Positions 44,257 through 53,731 of a stretch of 64,000 nt of DNA are shown here, in pieces. Where the stretch lies: NCBI RefSeq assembly GCF_001598255.1, contig NZ_BCYP01000011.1, positions 1-64,000 on the forward strand, in the 5' to 3' direction. The position numbers were made by a program, and so were the translations under genes. Source of the stretch: Mitsuaria chitosanitabida ATCC BAA-476 = NBRC 102408 (lineage in GTDB: Bacteria; Pseudomonadota; Gammaproteobacteria; Burkholderiales; Burkholderiaceae_C). The notes below the pieces were generated by a model, which saw only the letters and a list, made by a program, of their open reading frames with translations, searched no databases and was not told where the DNA came from. The number at the start of each line of letters is the position of its first letter. The stretch's first letter is position 1.

Positions 44257-45483
44257 TTGAGAACCGTCACCAAGTCCAGCAAATTGGCCAATGTCTGCTA
44301 CGACATCCGTGGACCCGTGCTGGACAAGGCCCGGCAGATGGAGGAAGAGGGCCAGAAGATCATCAAGCTGAACATCGGCAACATCGCCGCCTTCGGCCTG
44401 ATGCCGCCGGACGAGATCGTCCAGGACATGATCCGCAACCTGCCCGATGCCGCGGGTTACACGGACTCGAAGGGCCTCTTCGCCCCGCGCAAGGCGGTGG
44501 TGCATTACTGCCAGGAGAAGGGCATCACCGGCGTGGGCGTCGACGACGTCTACCTGGGCAACGGCGCGTCCGAGCTGATCGTGATGTCGCTCAACGCGAT
44601 GCTGGACAACGGCGACGAGGTGCTGCTCCCCGCCCCGGACTACCCGCTGTACACGGCCGCGGTCGCGCTGTCGGGCGGCACGCCCGTGCACTACATCTGC
44701 GACGAGTCCAGCGACTGGTTCCCCGACATCGCCGACATCAAGGCCAAGATCACGCCGCGCACCAAGGCGATCGTCGTCATCAACCCCAACAACCCGACCG
44801 GCGCGCTGTACCCCGAGCCGCTGCTGCGCGAGATCGTCGAGATCGCCCGCCAGCACCAACTGATCATCCTGGCCGACGAGATCTACGACAAGACGCTGTT
44901 CGACGGCAACGTGCACACCAGCATCGCCTCGCTGGCCGAGGACGTGCTGACGCTGACCTTCAACGGCCTGTCCAAGAACTACCGCAGCTGCGGCTACCGC
45001 GCCGGCTGGATGGTGGTCTCCGGCGACAAGCGCCACGCGACCGACTACATCACGGGCCTGAACATGCTGGCCTCGATGCGGCTGTGCGCGAACACGCCCG
45101 GCCAGCTCGCGATCCAGACCGCCCTGGGCGGCTACCAGTCGATCAAGGACCTGGTGGCCCCGGGCGGCCGGCTGGCGCGTCAGCGCGACCTCGCGTACGA
45201 GCTGCTGAGCCAGATTCCCGGCGTGAGCGTGGTCAAGCCGCGCGCCGCGCTGTACATGTTCCCCCGCCTCGACCCCAAGATCTATCCGATCGAGGACGAC
45301 CAGCAGTTCGCCTATGAGCTGCTGGCCGAAGAGAAGGTGCTGATCGTCCAGGGGACGGGCTTCAACTGGAAGTCTCCCGATCACTTCCGACTGGTGTTCC
45401 TGCCGAACACGGACGATCTCCGTGAGGCCGTGGGCCGCATCGAACGCTTCCTGGCGACCTACCGCAAGCGCCACGCGCGCTGA
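44257..45483 (+). CDS. alaA: Glutamate-pyruvate (alanine) aminotransferase AlaA-like
   Basis: This PLP-dependent class I aminotransferase makes alanine from pyruvate and glutamate. The 408 residues (405 in E. coli AlaA) carry INPNNPTGALYP, ILADEIYDKTLFD and the Schiff-base Lys240 in GLSKNYRSCGYRAGW. The start is taken as TTG at 44257, giving an N-terminus RTVTKSSKLANVCYDIRGP like that of relatives and having GGAG six bases upstream. An ATG 63 bases further up adds an unrelated lead. It precedes hom by 27 bp. Confidence 0.9.
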   Translation: MRTVTKSSKLANVCYDIRGPVLDKARQMEEEGQKIIKLNIGNIAAFGLMPPDEIVQDMIRNLPDAAGYTDSKGLFAPRKAVVHYCQEKGITGVGVDDVYLGNGASELIVMSLNAMLDNGDEVLLPAPDYPLYTAAVALSGGTPVHYICDESSDWFPDIADIKAKITPRTKAIVVINPNNPTGALYPEPLLREIVEIARQHQLIILADEIYDKTLFDGNVHTSIASLAEDVLTLTFNGLSKNYRSCGYRAGWMVVSGDKRHATDYITGLNMLASMRLCANTPGQLAIQTALGGYQSIKDLVAPGGRLARQRDLAYELLSQIPGVSVVKPRAALYMFPRLDPKIYPIEDDQQFAYELLAEEKVLIVQGTGFNWKSPDHFRLVFLPNTDDLREAVGRIERFLATYRKRHAR

Positions 45484-45510
45484 CCTCCCGACCTTCTGAA
45501 AGAGATAGCG

Positions 45511-46821
<1,311 letters not shown>

Positions 46822-46846
46822 CGGGCCGGCCCCGCGCGCGAGACCG

Positions 46847-48202
46847 ATGAGCGCCTCCCCGCTCGCCCTGCTGCTGGACGACTTCGCCCGGGTGCTGGCC
46901 AACGACCCGGGCGCGCTCGACGTCGACAGCGGGCTGTACGTGCCCAACCTCCACGGCGTGGCCGCGGAGGACGTCATCGCGCTGCTGCAGCGGGAGATCC
47001 TGCGCTCGTCCGACGAGGGGCACCTGCATTACTTCAGCGGGCAGCGGGGCACCGGCAAGAGCACCGAGCTCAAGCGCCTGGCCTCGATGCTCAATGGACA
47101 CGCCGAGGTCCGGGCCTACATCGTCGACGCGCTGGAATACATCAGCGACACCCATCCGCTGGACACGCTGACGCTGTTGCTGATCACCGCGGTCGCCTTC
47201 GCCGATCGGCTGGCGGCGGCGGACGGGCTGGGCGGTGACGCGCCCGGGCGCGAGGAAGGGTTGCTCGCGCGCTTCGTGCGATGGCTGGACACCGAGGTCG
47301 AGATCTCCGGCGTGTCCGTCGGCGCGGTGAAGGCGGAGTTCCGCAACCAGCAGCAGAGCATCGTGCAGCGCCTGCGCGATTTCGACATGAACCGCCAGGA
47401 GCGGGTCATGGCCGACTGCCGCCGCTACATCGGCGAGATGGCCGACGCGGTGCGGGCCAAGTGGGGATGCCGCAAGGTGATGCTGGCCATCGACTCGCTG
47501 GAGCGCCTGCGCGGCATCGGCGGCGAGGCCTCGGAGATGTTCGATCGCGTCGTGCGCGTCTTCGACGGCGGCATCGGCCAGCTCCGGATTCCCGGTGTCC
47601 ACATGGTCTACGCCGTCCCCCCGTATCTCCCGTACCTGACCAACGTCAAGGTGCTGGTGCGGCTGTTCATGCTCGCCTCGGTGCGGGTCTGCCGCACGCC
47701 CCGCGACGGCCGCCGGCAGCCCCGCGAGGCCGGCATCCACGCGATGCGCGAGGTGGTGCAGCGGCGCTGCGCCCGCTGGCGCGAGCTGATCACCGAGCCG
47801 GCGATGGACCGGCTCATCCTGGCCTCCGGCGGCGACCTGCGGCAGCTGCTGCGCCGCCTGCTGCTGGACGTCCTCGACGAGGCCTACTTCCAGCAGGACC
47901 GCCTGCCGCTGCGCGCCGACGATCCCATCCTGGACGTGGTGCTGCGCCGTCACGGCAAGGAGCTGGCCAACATGGTCGTGGGCGACGAGTACCCGCTGCT
48001 CAAGGGCATCGCCGACTCCAACGACCTCAAGCTGAATCGCCGCGAGGACCTGCCGGTCGCGGCGCATTTCTTCAATCTTCGCGTGGTGCTGAACTACCGC
48101 AACGGCGAGGAATGGCTGGACCTGAACCCGCTGCTCTGGGACCTGATCGACCACTGGGAACCCGCCGCGACGGGTGCCGGCGAGGTGCCGGCCGGTGGCT
48201 GA
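46847..48202 (+). CDS. P-loop ATPase of a two-gene module between hom and thrC
   Basis: The 451-residue protein has no signal or membrane segment. An N-terminal stretch SGLYVPNLHGVAAEDVIALL leads to Walker A GQRGTGKST (residues 65-73) followed by ELKRLASML. A likely Walker B is VMLAIDSLE (211-219), and IPGVHMVYAVPPYLPYL may be a sensor region. The C-terminal part is helical (GGDLRQLLRRLLLDVLDEAYF) and ends in a winged-helix-like VVLNYRNGEEWLDLNPLL. It fits AAA/STAND-like ATPases of unassigned role. It overlaps the next gene by 8 bp. Co-transcription with hom is likely. Confidence 0.75.
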   Translation: MSASPLALLLDDFARVLANDPGALDVDSGLYVPNLHGVAAEDVIALLQREILRSSDEGHLHYFSGQRGTGKSTELKRLASMLNGHAEVRAYIVDALEYISDTHPLDTLTLLLITAVAFADRLAAADGLGGDAPGREEGLLARFVRWLDTEVEISGVSVGAVKAEFRNQQQSIVQRLRDFDMNRQERVMADCRRYIGEMADAVRAKWGCRKVMLAIDSLERLRGIGGEASEMFDRVVRVFDGGIGQLRIPGVHMVYAVPPYLPYLTNVKVLVRLFMLASVRVCRTPRDGRRQPREAGIHAMREVVQRRCARWRELITEPAMDRLILASGGDLRQLLRRLLLDVLDEAYFQQDRLPLRADDPILDVVLRRHGKELANMVVGDEYPLLKGIADSNDLKLNRREDLPVAAHFFNLRVVLNYRNGEEWLDLNPLLWDLIDHWEPAATGAGEVPAGG

Positions 48203-49928
48203 GTCCGGGCTGGATCCCGCTTGGCGCCCCATCGAGCGGCGCCTGTCGCAGTTGGACGGATTCGGGCTTCTCGTGGTGTTCGTGCGGGACACGCGACGCG
48301 TGCCGGCGCTGCGCCGGGCGGTCGAGGACTGGGCCGCCGCGCGGCATCGTCCGCTGGTGAGCCTGGCCGAGCGCGATCGTGAAGGCTTTGCGGCGCGCAT
48401 GCTCACGCAGCTGTACGCGTCGCTGACACCGGGCGCGCGGCCGATGCTGTGGGTCGAGGCGCAGCGCGAGGAGGGCGACCCCCTGTGGGACGAGGAACGC
48501 GCCCGTCTCCTGAATCGCCTGAACGAACAGCGCGGCCGCCTCGAGGCCGAGGTCGGTCCGATGCTGCTGCTGGTGCCCGCCGATTTCATGCGCGAGACGA
48601 TCTCGCTGGCGCAGGACCTCTGGCATGCCCGCTACCTCAGCCTGGAGCTTGGCGCGGACACCGCGCCTGAAGCCGCCGCGGCGCCGGACGGACGTGGTGG
48701 ACCCGAGGCCGCGAAAGGCCTCGAGGGCAGCGGCGCCGAGGCGTCCTGGCTCTCGCAGGTCGACGAGGTCGAGGAGCTCCCGCGCGACGTGGACGAGGAA
48801 CTCGCGCGCTGGGACGCCGAGCTCGGTCCCCGGCTGGCGACGGTCGAGGACCTGAAGTCCGGTGCGCTGCGCGATTTCTGGATCCCGGACGCGGTCGCGA
48901 CGGTGCGCCGCGCGGTGCGGGATGACCGCCTCCCTTCGGCGAAGCGACTCGCCGGCCGGCTCGTGTCGCTGGCGCGTGCGCGCGTGCAGGCCCAGGCCGG
49001 CGTCTTCGGTGTGTTCGCCGCGCGGGACCTGGTCCGCGCGCTCCAGGTCGAGGGCTATGTGCGCTGGTCCGATGGCGCGCTCGACGAGGCGGCGACGCTC
49101 TACCGCGAGGCGGCGGCCGTCTGCCGCGCCTCGCTGAACACCGCGCCGGACGATGCCGACGATCAGCTCCTGCTGGCGCGCGTGCTGGACGATCAGGCCC
49201 AGCTCACCGAGCGGCTCGGCGATCTGGAGGCCGGCATCGCCCTGGCCGAGGAGGCCGTGTCGCTGCGCCGCCGGGTGCTGGCGGCCGCCGGCGACGAGCC
49301 CGCCCTGATGCGAGAACTGGCCAGGGGGCTCGAATCCGCGGCGCGTCTGTACCGGCGCCACGGCAATTTGTCGCGCGCCTCGCGCACGCTGACCGAGGCC
49401 GTGGACCTGCGTCAGGCCGCCACCGAGGTCGAGGCCGCCCTGGGGATCGACGATCCCCAGGCGACCCGTCGTCTGGCCGATGCCCGGCAGCAGCTCGGCG
49501 ACCTGCGTCTGCAGCGCGGCGAGCCGGACCTGGCCGTGGCGGAGCACGCGCTCAGCGTCGAGATGCGGCGCGTCCTGGCCGATGGCGGTGAGGATGCCGA
49601 GGCCACCCATGCGCTGGTGCTGGGCCTGGAGTCCCTGGCGATCGCGGCCGGCGCCGCGGGCCAGTCCGATCTCGCCGAGCAGGCCTGGGAGGAGGGCATC
49701 GCCATCGCCCGCGATCAGCTCGGCGCGGACGGGCCGACCCGCGCGGCGCTGGAGACCCTGGGCGAGCTGCTCGTCAACCGCATGTCCGCCGACCCGGCGC
49801 GCCAGCAGCGATGGCGCGCCGAGGCCCTCGATCTCTACGCGCGACTCGTGGAACGATTCCCCGAGGACGCCAAGACTTCCCTGTACGCGTCGATACTCCA
49901 GGAACTCCGGAGTCCGACGCAGGCCTGA
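48195..49928 (+). CDS. Tetratricopeptide-repeat protein paired with the ATPase
   Basis: This 577-residue soluble protein starts at GTG 48195, overlapping the ATPase stop; a second GTG 21 bases upstream is possible. The first 155 residues (FGLLVVFVRDTRRVPALRRA through PMLLLVPADFMRET) look like a P-loop-type alpha/beta domain that lacks a Walker A motif. An acidic linker follows, then from about residue 220 helical repeats with TPR character (SDGALDEAATLYREAAAVCR, GDLEAGIALAEEAVSLRRRV, GEPDLAVAEHALSVEMRRV). Such a build suggests a scaffold or sensor for the neighbouring ATPase. No known family is certain. Confidence 0.72.
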   Translation: MAESGLDPAWRPIERRLSQLDGFGLLVVFVRDTRRVPALRRAVEDWAAARHRPLVSLAERDREGFAARMLTQLYASLTPGARPMLWVEAQREEGDPLWDEERARLLNRLNEQRGRLEAEVGPMLLLVPADFMRETISLAQDLWHARYLSLELGADTAPEAAAAPDGRGGPEAAKGLEGSGAEASWLSQVDEVEELPRDVDEELARWDAELGPRLATVEDLKSGALRDFWIPDAVATVRRAVRDDRLPSAKRLAGRLVSLARARVQAQAGVFGVFAARDLVRALQVEGYVRWSDGALDEAATLYREAAAVCRASLNTAPDDADDQLLLARVLDDQAQLTERLGDLEAGIALAEEAVSLRRRVLAAAGDEPALMRELARGLESAARLYRRHGNLSRASRTLTEAVDLRQAATEVEAALGIDDPQATRRLADARQQLGDLRLQRGEPDLAVAEHALSVEMRRVLADGGEDAEATHALVLGLESLAIAAGAAGQSDLAEQAWEEGIAIARDQLGADGPTRAALETLGELLVNRMSADPARQQRWRAEALDLYARLVERFPEDAKTSLYASILQELRSPTQA

Positions 49929-49973
49929 GTGGCCACCCGAATCCTGCATCCCCGCTTTCGAGACCGACCCATC

Positions 49974-51383
49974 GTGAAATACCTCAGCACCCGCGGCGAC
50001 AAGGCCGAACGCCACTTCAGCGACATCCTCCTCGAGGGGCTGGCCCCGGACGGCGGCCTGTACCTGCCGATCTCGTATCCGCAGGTCGACGCCGCGACCC
50101 TCGCGCGCTGGCGCGGCCTGTCCTACGCGGATCTGGCGATCGAGATCCTGTCGCTCTACATCGACGACGTGCCCGCCGCGGACCTGCGCGCGCTGGTCGG
50201 CCGCACCTACACCGAGGCCGTCTTCGGCACGCCGCAGATCACGCCGCTCAAGCCGCTGGCGCCGAACCTCGCGCTGGTGGCCCTGTCCAACGGCCCGACG
50301 CTGGCCTTCAAGGACATGGCGATGCAGCTGCTGGGCCAGCTGTTCGAGTACGAGTTGAAGCGCCGCGGCGAGACGCTCAACATCCTCGGCGCGACCTCCG
50401 GCGATACCGGCAGCGCCGCCGAGTACGCGATGCGCGGCAAGGCCGGCATCCAGGTCTTCATGCTCAGCCCGCACGGCCGCATGAGCCCCTTCCAGCAGGC
50501 GCAGATGTTCAGCCTGCAGGAGCCCAACATCCACAACCTGGCGCTGCAGGGCGTGTTCGACGACTGCCAGGACATCGTCAAGGCCGTCTCCAACGACCTC
50601 GAGTTCAAGCGCAAGTACCGCATCGGCACGGTCAACTCGATCAACTGGGCGCGGCTGCTGGCGCAGGTCGTCTACTACTTCGCCGCCTACTTCCAGGCGA
50701 CGACGAGCGACACGGCGCGTGTCAGCTTCACCGTGCCCTCGGGCAACTTCGGCAACGTCTGCGCGGGCCACGTGGCGCGCCAGATGGGCCTGCCCATCGA
50801 GCAACTGGTCGTCGCGACCAACGAGAACGACGTGCTGGACGAGTTCTTCCGCACCGGCGTCTACCGTCCGCGCGGCGCCGAGCGCACGCTGGAGACCTCC
50901 AGCCCCTCGATGGACATCTCCAAGGCCAGCAACTTCGAGCGCTTCGTGTTCGACCTGCTGGATCGCGACGCGGCCCGCGTGAAGCGCCTGTTCGGCGAGG
51001 AGCTGGCCTCCAAGGGCTTCTTCGAGATCACACCCGAGGAGCGCGCCCGCATGTCCGAGCGTTACGGCTTCGTCTCGGGCCGCAGCACGCACGAGGACCG
51101 GGTGAAGACCATTCAGCTCTGCCACCAGCGCTATGGCGTGGTCATCGACACGCACACGGCCGACGGCCTGAAGGTGGCGCTGGAGACGCGCCGCGAGGGC
51201 GTGCCCATGCTGGTGCTGGAGACGGCGCTGCCGGCCAAGTTCGCCGCCACCATCGAGGAGGCGCTGGGCATCGTCCCGCCGCGTCCGGCGGCGCTGGCCG
51301 ACCTCGAGGACCGACCCAAGCGCGTGACCGTGCTGCCGGTGTCGGTGGATCTGGTGAAGCAATTCCTGGTCGACCATGTCTGA
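49974..51383 (+). CDS. thrC: Threonine synthase
   Basis: ThrC converts O-phosphohomoserine to threonine with PLP. From GTG at 49974 the product has 469 residues starting VKYLSTRGDKAERHFSDILL, the family N-terminus; an earlier GTG at 49929 adds 15 unmatched residues. The PLP Lys113 lies in GPTLAFKDMAMQ. SGDTGSAAEYA and VPSGNFGNVCAGHVA are phosphate-binding loops. Its stop lies inside the moeA start region (8-bp overlap). Confidence 0.96.
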   Translation: MKYLSTRGDKAERHFSDILLEGLAPDGGLYLPISYPQVDAATLARWRGLSYADLAIEILSLYIDDVPAADLRALVGRTYTEAVFGTPQITPLKPLAPNLALVALSNGPTLAFKDMAMQLLGQLFEYELKRRGETLNILGATSGDTGSAAEYAMRGKAGIQVFMLSPHGRMSPFQQAQMFSLQEPNIHNLALQGVFDDCQDIVKAVSNDLEFKRKYRIGTVNSINWARLLAQVVYYFAAYFQATTSDTARVSFTVPSGNFGNVCAGHVARQMGLPIEQLVVATNENDVLDEFFRTGVYRPRGAERTLETSSPSMDISKASNFERFVFDLLDRDAARVKRLFGEELASKGFFEITPEERARMSERYGFVSGRSTHEDRVKTIQLCHQRYGVVIDTHTADGLKVALETRREGVPMLVLETALPAKFAATIEEALGIVPPRPAALADLEDRPKRVTVLPVSVDLVKQFLVDHV

Positions 51384-52647
51384 CGAGAAGAAGCCCGCCG
51401 CGCCGGTGCGCGCGCCCATGCTGCCGATGGACGAGGCGGTCGAGCGGCTGCTGTCGCAGGTGGTGTCGCTGGGTCGCACGGAGTCGGTGACGACGGCGCT
51501 GGCGCGCGGTCGTGTGCTGGCGCGCGACCTGATGTCGCCGCTGGACGTGCCGCCCTACGACAACAGCGCGATGGACGGCTATGCGATGCGCGCGGCCGAT
51601 GTCGCTGCCGCGGGGGGCGAGGGCGCGGTGCTGCCGCTGTCCCAGCGCATCCCGGCCGGCACCGTGCCGACGCCGCTGCAGCCCGGCACGGCGGCGCGCA
51701 TCTTCACCGGCGCGACGGTGCCGGAGGGCGCCGACTCGGTGCTGATGCAGGAGATGTGCGAGGCCGTCCCCGACGCCGCGGGCGGGCTGGGGCAGGTCCG
51801 CATCCTCGGGCCGCTGGTCGAGGGCCTGCACATCCGCCGCCGGGGCGAGGACCTGCGCGTCGGCCAGGTCGTGATCCCCGCCGGCGCGCGCCTGAACGCC
51901 GCCTCGCTGGGCCTGGCCGCGACGGCCGGCGCGGCGACGCTGGAGGTCGCGGCGCGGCCGCGCGTGGCGCTGTTCTCCACCGGCGACGAGCTGGTGCTGC
52001 CGGGCCAACCCCTGGGCCCGGGGCAGATCTACAACTCCAACCGCACGACGCTGCATGCGTTGCTGCTGGCCATGGGCTGCGAGGTGCGGGACCTGGGCAT
52101 CGTCCCGGACTCGCTCGAAGCGACCCGCGCCGCGCTGCGCGAGGCGGCCAAGGACGCGGACCTGATCCTGAGCTCGGGCGGCGTGTCCGTCGGCGAGGAG
52201 GACCACCTCAAGCCCGCGCTGGAGCGCGAAGGCCGCCTGGACCTGTGGCAGATCGCGATCAAGCCGGGCAAGCCGCTGGCCTTCGGCGAAGTCACCAGCG
52301 TCGGTGGCCGCACCTGGTACATGGGCCTGCCCGGCAATCCGGTGTCCAGCTTCGTGACCTTCCTGCTGTTCGTGCGGCCGGTGCTGCTGCGGATGCAGGG
52401 CGCGACGCAGCTCTCGACGCGCGGCTATCAACTGCCGGCGGAGTTCACCTGGACCAAGGCCGACAAGCGCCGCGAGTTCCTGCGTGCGCGGGTGACGGAG
52501 ACGGGGGGGCTGGCGCTGTTCGGCAACCAGAGCTCGGGCGTGATGAGCTCGGCCGCCTGGGCCGACGGCCTGATCGACCTGGCGCCCGGCGCGACGGTGG
52601 AGCCGGGTCAGCTGCTGCGCTTCCTTCCCTTCAACGACCTGTTCTGA
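51376..52647 (+). CDS. moeA: Molybdopterin molybdenumtransferase MoeA
   Basis: MoeA inserts molybdate into adenylylated molybdopterin. The 423-residue protein contains DVPPYDNSAMDGYA near the N-terminus, GTAARIFTGATVPEGADSVL, STGDELVLPG, LSSGGVSVGEEDHLK and GLPGNPVSS, the complete set of MoeA motifs, ending in domain IV (LAPGATVEPGQLLRFLPF). It overlaps thrC by 8 bp and is followed by moaD after 21 bp. Confidence 0.97.
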   Translation: MSDEKKPAAPVRAPMLPMDEAVERLLSQVVSLGRTESVTTALARGRVLARDLMSPLDVPPYDNSAMDGYAMRAADVAAAGGEGAVLPLSQRIPAGTVPTPLQPGTAARIFTGATVPEGADSVLMQEMCEAVPDAAGGLGQVRILGPLVEGLHIRRRGEDLRVGQVVIPAGARLNAASLGLAATAGAATLEVAARPRVALFSTGDELVLPGQPLGPGQIYNSNRTTLHALLLAMGCEVRDLGIVPDSLEATRAALREAAKDADLILSSGGVSVGEEDHLKPALEREGRLDLWQIAIKPGKPLAFGEVTSVGGRTWYMGLPGNPVSSFVTFLLFVRPVLLRMQGATQLSTRGYQLPAEFTWTKADKRREFLRARVTETGGLALFGNQSSGVMSSAAWADGLIDLAPGATVEPGQLLRFLPFNDLF

Positions 52648-52668
52648 CGACTGAAGAGCTGTACCGAC

Positions 52669-52920
52669 ATGACGATCACCGTCCGCTATTTCGCCTCGCT
52701 GCGCGAGGCCCTCGGAACCGACGAGCGCATCGAGCATCACGCGGGCGCGACGCTGGGGTCGATCCGCGATGCCCTGATCGCGAAGGACGCGGCGCACGCC
52801 GAGGCGCTCGCCCGGGGCCGCGCCATCCGCTGCGCGGTGGATCAGCAGATCCAGCCGGAGGACACGCCGGTCAAGGACGGATCGGAAGTGGCGTTCTTTC
52901 CGCCGGTGACGGGCGGGTGA
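52669..52920 (+). CDS. moaD: Molybdopterin synthase small subunit MoaD
   Basis: MoaD is the ubiquitin-like sulfur carrier of molybdopterin synthase. The 83 residues have the beta-grasp start MTITVRYFASLREALG and end in the required Gly-Gly (FFPPVTGG), which is thiocarboxylated. GAAGAG lies before the ATG. Its partner moaE, normally the next gene, is not present downstream in this window. Confidence 0.95.
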   Translation: MTITVRYFASLREALGTDERIEHHAGATLGSIRDALIAKDAAHAEALARGRAIRCAVDQQIQPEDTPVKDGSEVAFFPPVTGG

Positions 52921-52934
52921 CCTGCCGCTGATGG

Positions 52935-53001
52935 CTGGCACGCGATGGCGTGCCAGGTCTTGCCCGATCGACGAGGCCCTCGCGAAAGCGGGCGCTCGTC
53001 G
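52935..53001. other. Two hairpins downstream of moaD
   Basis: The first is a perfect 9-bp stem CTGGCACGC/GCGTGCCAG with a GATG loop (52935-52956), without a T-run. The second (52969-53001) pairs CGACGAG with CTCGTCG and has an inner CGC-GAAA-GCG stem-loop with a GNRA-type tetraloop. They may end or protect the moaD mRNA. No gene lies in the 213 bp before higB. Confidence 0.6.
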
Positions 53002-53122
53002 TGGCTGACGGGCTCCCCGTCGAACAAGCCCCGCGGATTCCAGTGAGTCGAACCGCCATCCGTGTCGGTCATGAGTCCAGGTCGTGCAAGATGTTCTGAT
53101 TGGCGGATTCCGTCGCGCGGAA

Positions 53123-53136
53123 CATGCTGTGGCATG
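53123..53136. promoter_or_regulatory. Inverted repeat covering the higB start codon
   Basis: CATGC (53123-53127) and GCATG (53132-53136) face each other around TGTG, with the higB ATG inside the right arm. It may be the HigA operator or an RNA structure limiting toxin translation. No strong ribosome site precedes higB. Confidence 0.4.
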
Positions 53137-53412
53137 ATCTGCTCATTCGCCTGTGCCGACACCGAGGCACTGTTCCTCAGCCGAGCGGTGCCTCGCTTCA
53201 TGCGCATTGAGCGAGTAGCGAGACGAAAGCTGCTGATGCTCAGCGCGGCGACGGTGCTGGGGGCGCTGAAGGTTCCGCCCGGCAACCGCCTCGAGGCCCT
53301 GCTCGGAGACAGGAAGGGACAGCACAGCATCCGGATCAATGATCAGTGGCGCATCTGCTTCGCCTGGCGGCCCGATGGTCCGCATGACGTCGAGATCGTC
53401 GACTATCACTAG
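53134..53412 (+). CDS. higB: HigB-type toxin (RelE/ParE superfamily mRNA endonuclease)
   Basis: The 92-residue basic protein fits HigB: MICSFACADTEALFLS at the start, RKLLMLSAATVLGALKVPPGNRLEAL in the middle, then LLGDRKGQHSIRINDQWRICF and the C-terminal VEIVDYH. Family members cut mRNA on the ribosome. The internal ATG at 53134 is chosen because the family begins there; 24 upstream residues from an earlier start are unrelated. The antitoxin gene follows 7 bp after the stop. Confidence 0.92.
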   Translation: MICSFACADTEALFLSRAVPRFMRIERVARRKLLMLSAATVLGALKVPPGNRLEALLGDRKGQHSIRINDQWRICFAWRPDGPHDVEIVDYH

Positions 53413-53419
53413 GACTCTT

Positions 53420-53731
53420 ATGGCGACGTTGCTCGACGAGATTCACCCCGGGGAGATCCTCCTCGAGGAGTTCATGAAGCCCATGAAGCTGACTGCGAGG
53501 CAGTTGGCGGCCGATATCGATGTGCCGCCGAGCCGGGTGAGCGATCTGGTGAACGGCCAGCGTCCCGTGACCGTGGATACGGCCATGCGCCTCGGATTGT
53601 TCTTCGGCATGGACCCGAGGTTCTGGCTCAACCTCCAGGCGGAGTACGACATCCGCGTCGCGACGCGTGAACTCAGGCCGCTGCTGGAGTCGAGGATTCG
53701 TGTCTATCAGCCCGTGCCGCTCACTCCTTGA
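53420..53731 (+). CDS. higA: HigA-type antitoxin (XRE helix-turn-helix)
   Basis: The 103-residue protein begins MATLLDEIHPGEILLEEFMK, the HigA hallmark, and has the HTH stretch TARQLAADIDVPPSRVSDLV followed by NGQRPVTVDTAMRLGLFFG. It neutralises HigB and should repress the pair. The last 11 bases overlap the 3' end of the convergent thioesterase gene. Confidence 0.93.
   Translation: MATLLDEIHPGEILLEEFMKPMKLTARQLAADIDVPPSRVSDLVNGQRPVTVDTAMRLGLFFGMDPRFWLNLQAEYDIRVATRELRPLLESRIRVYQPVPLTP

Noticed and set aside
48072-51479. 1135-codon minus-strand frame opposite the TPR and thrC genes
   Set aside because: It mirrors well-supported genes on the plus strand and encodes no recognisable motif.
52921-53133. 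Remnant of moaE
   Set aside because: Translation of the region in both strands showed no MoaE-like segment, so a degraded copy cannot be claimed.
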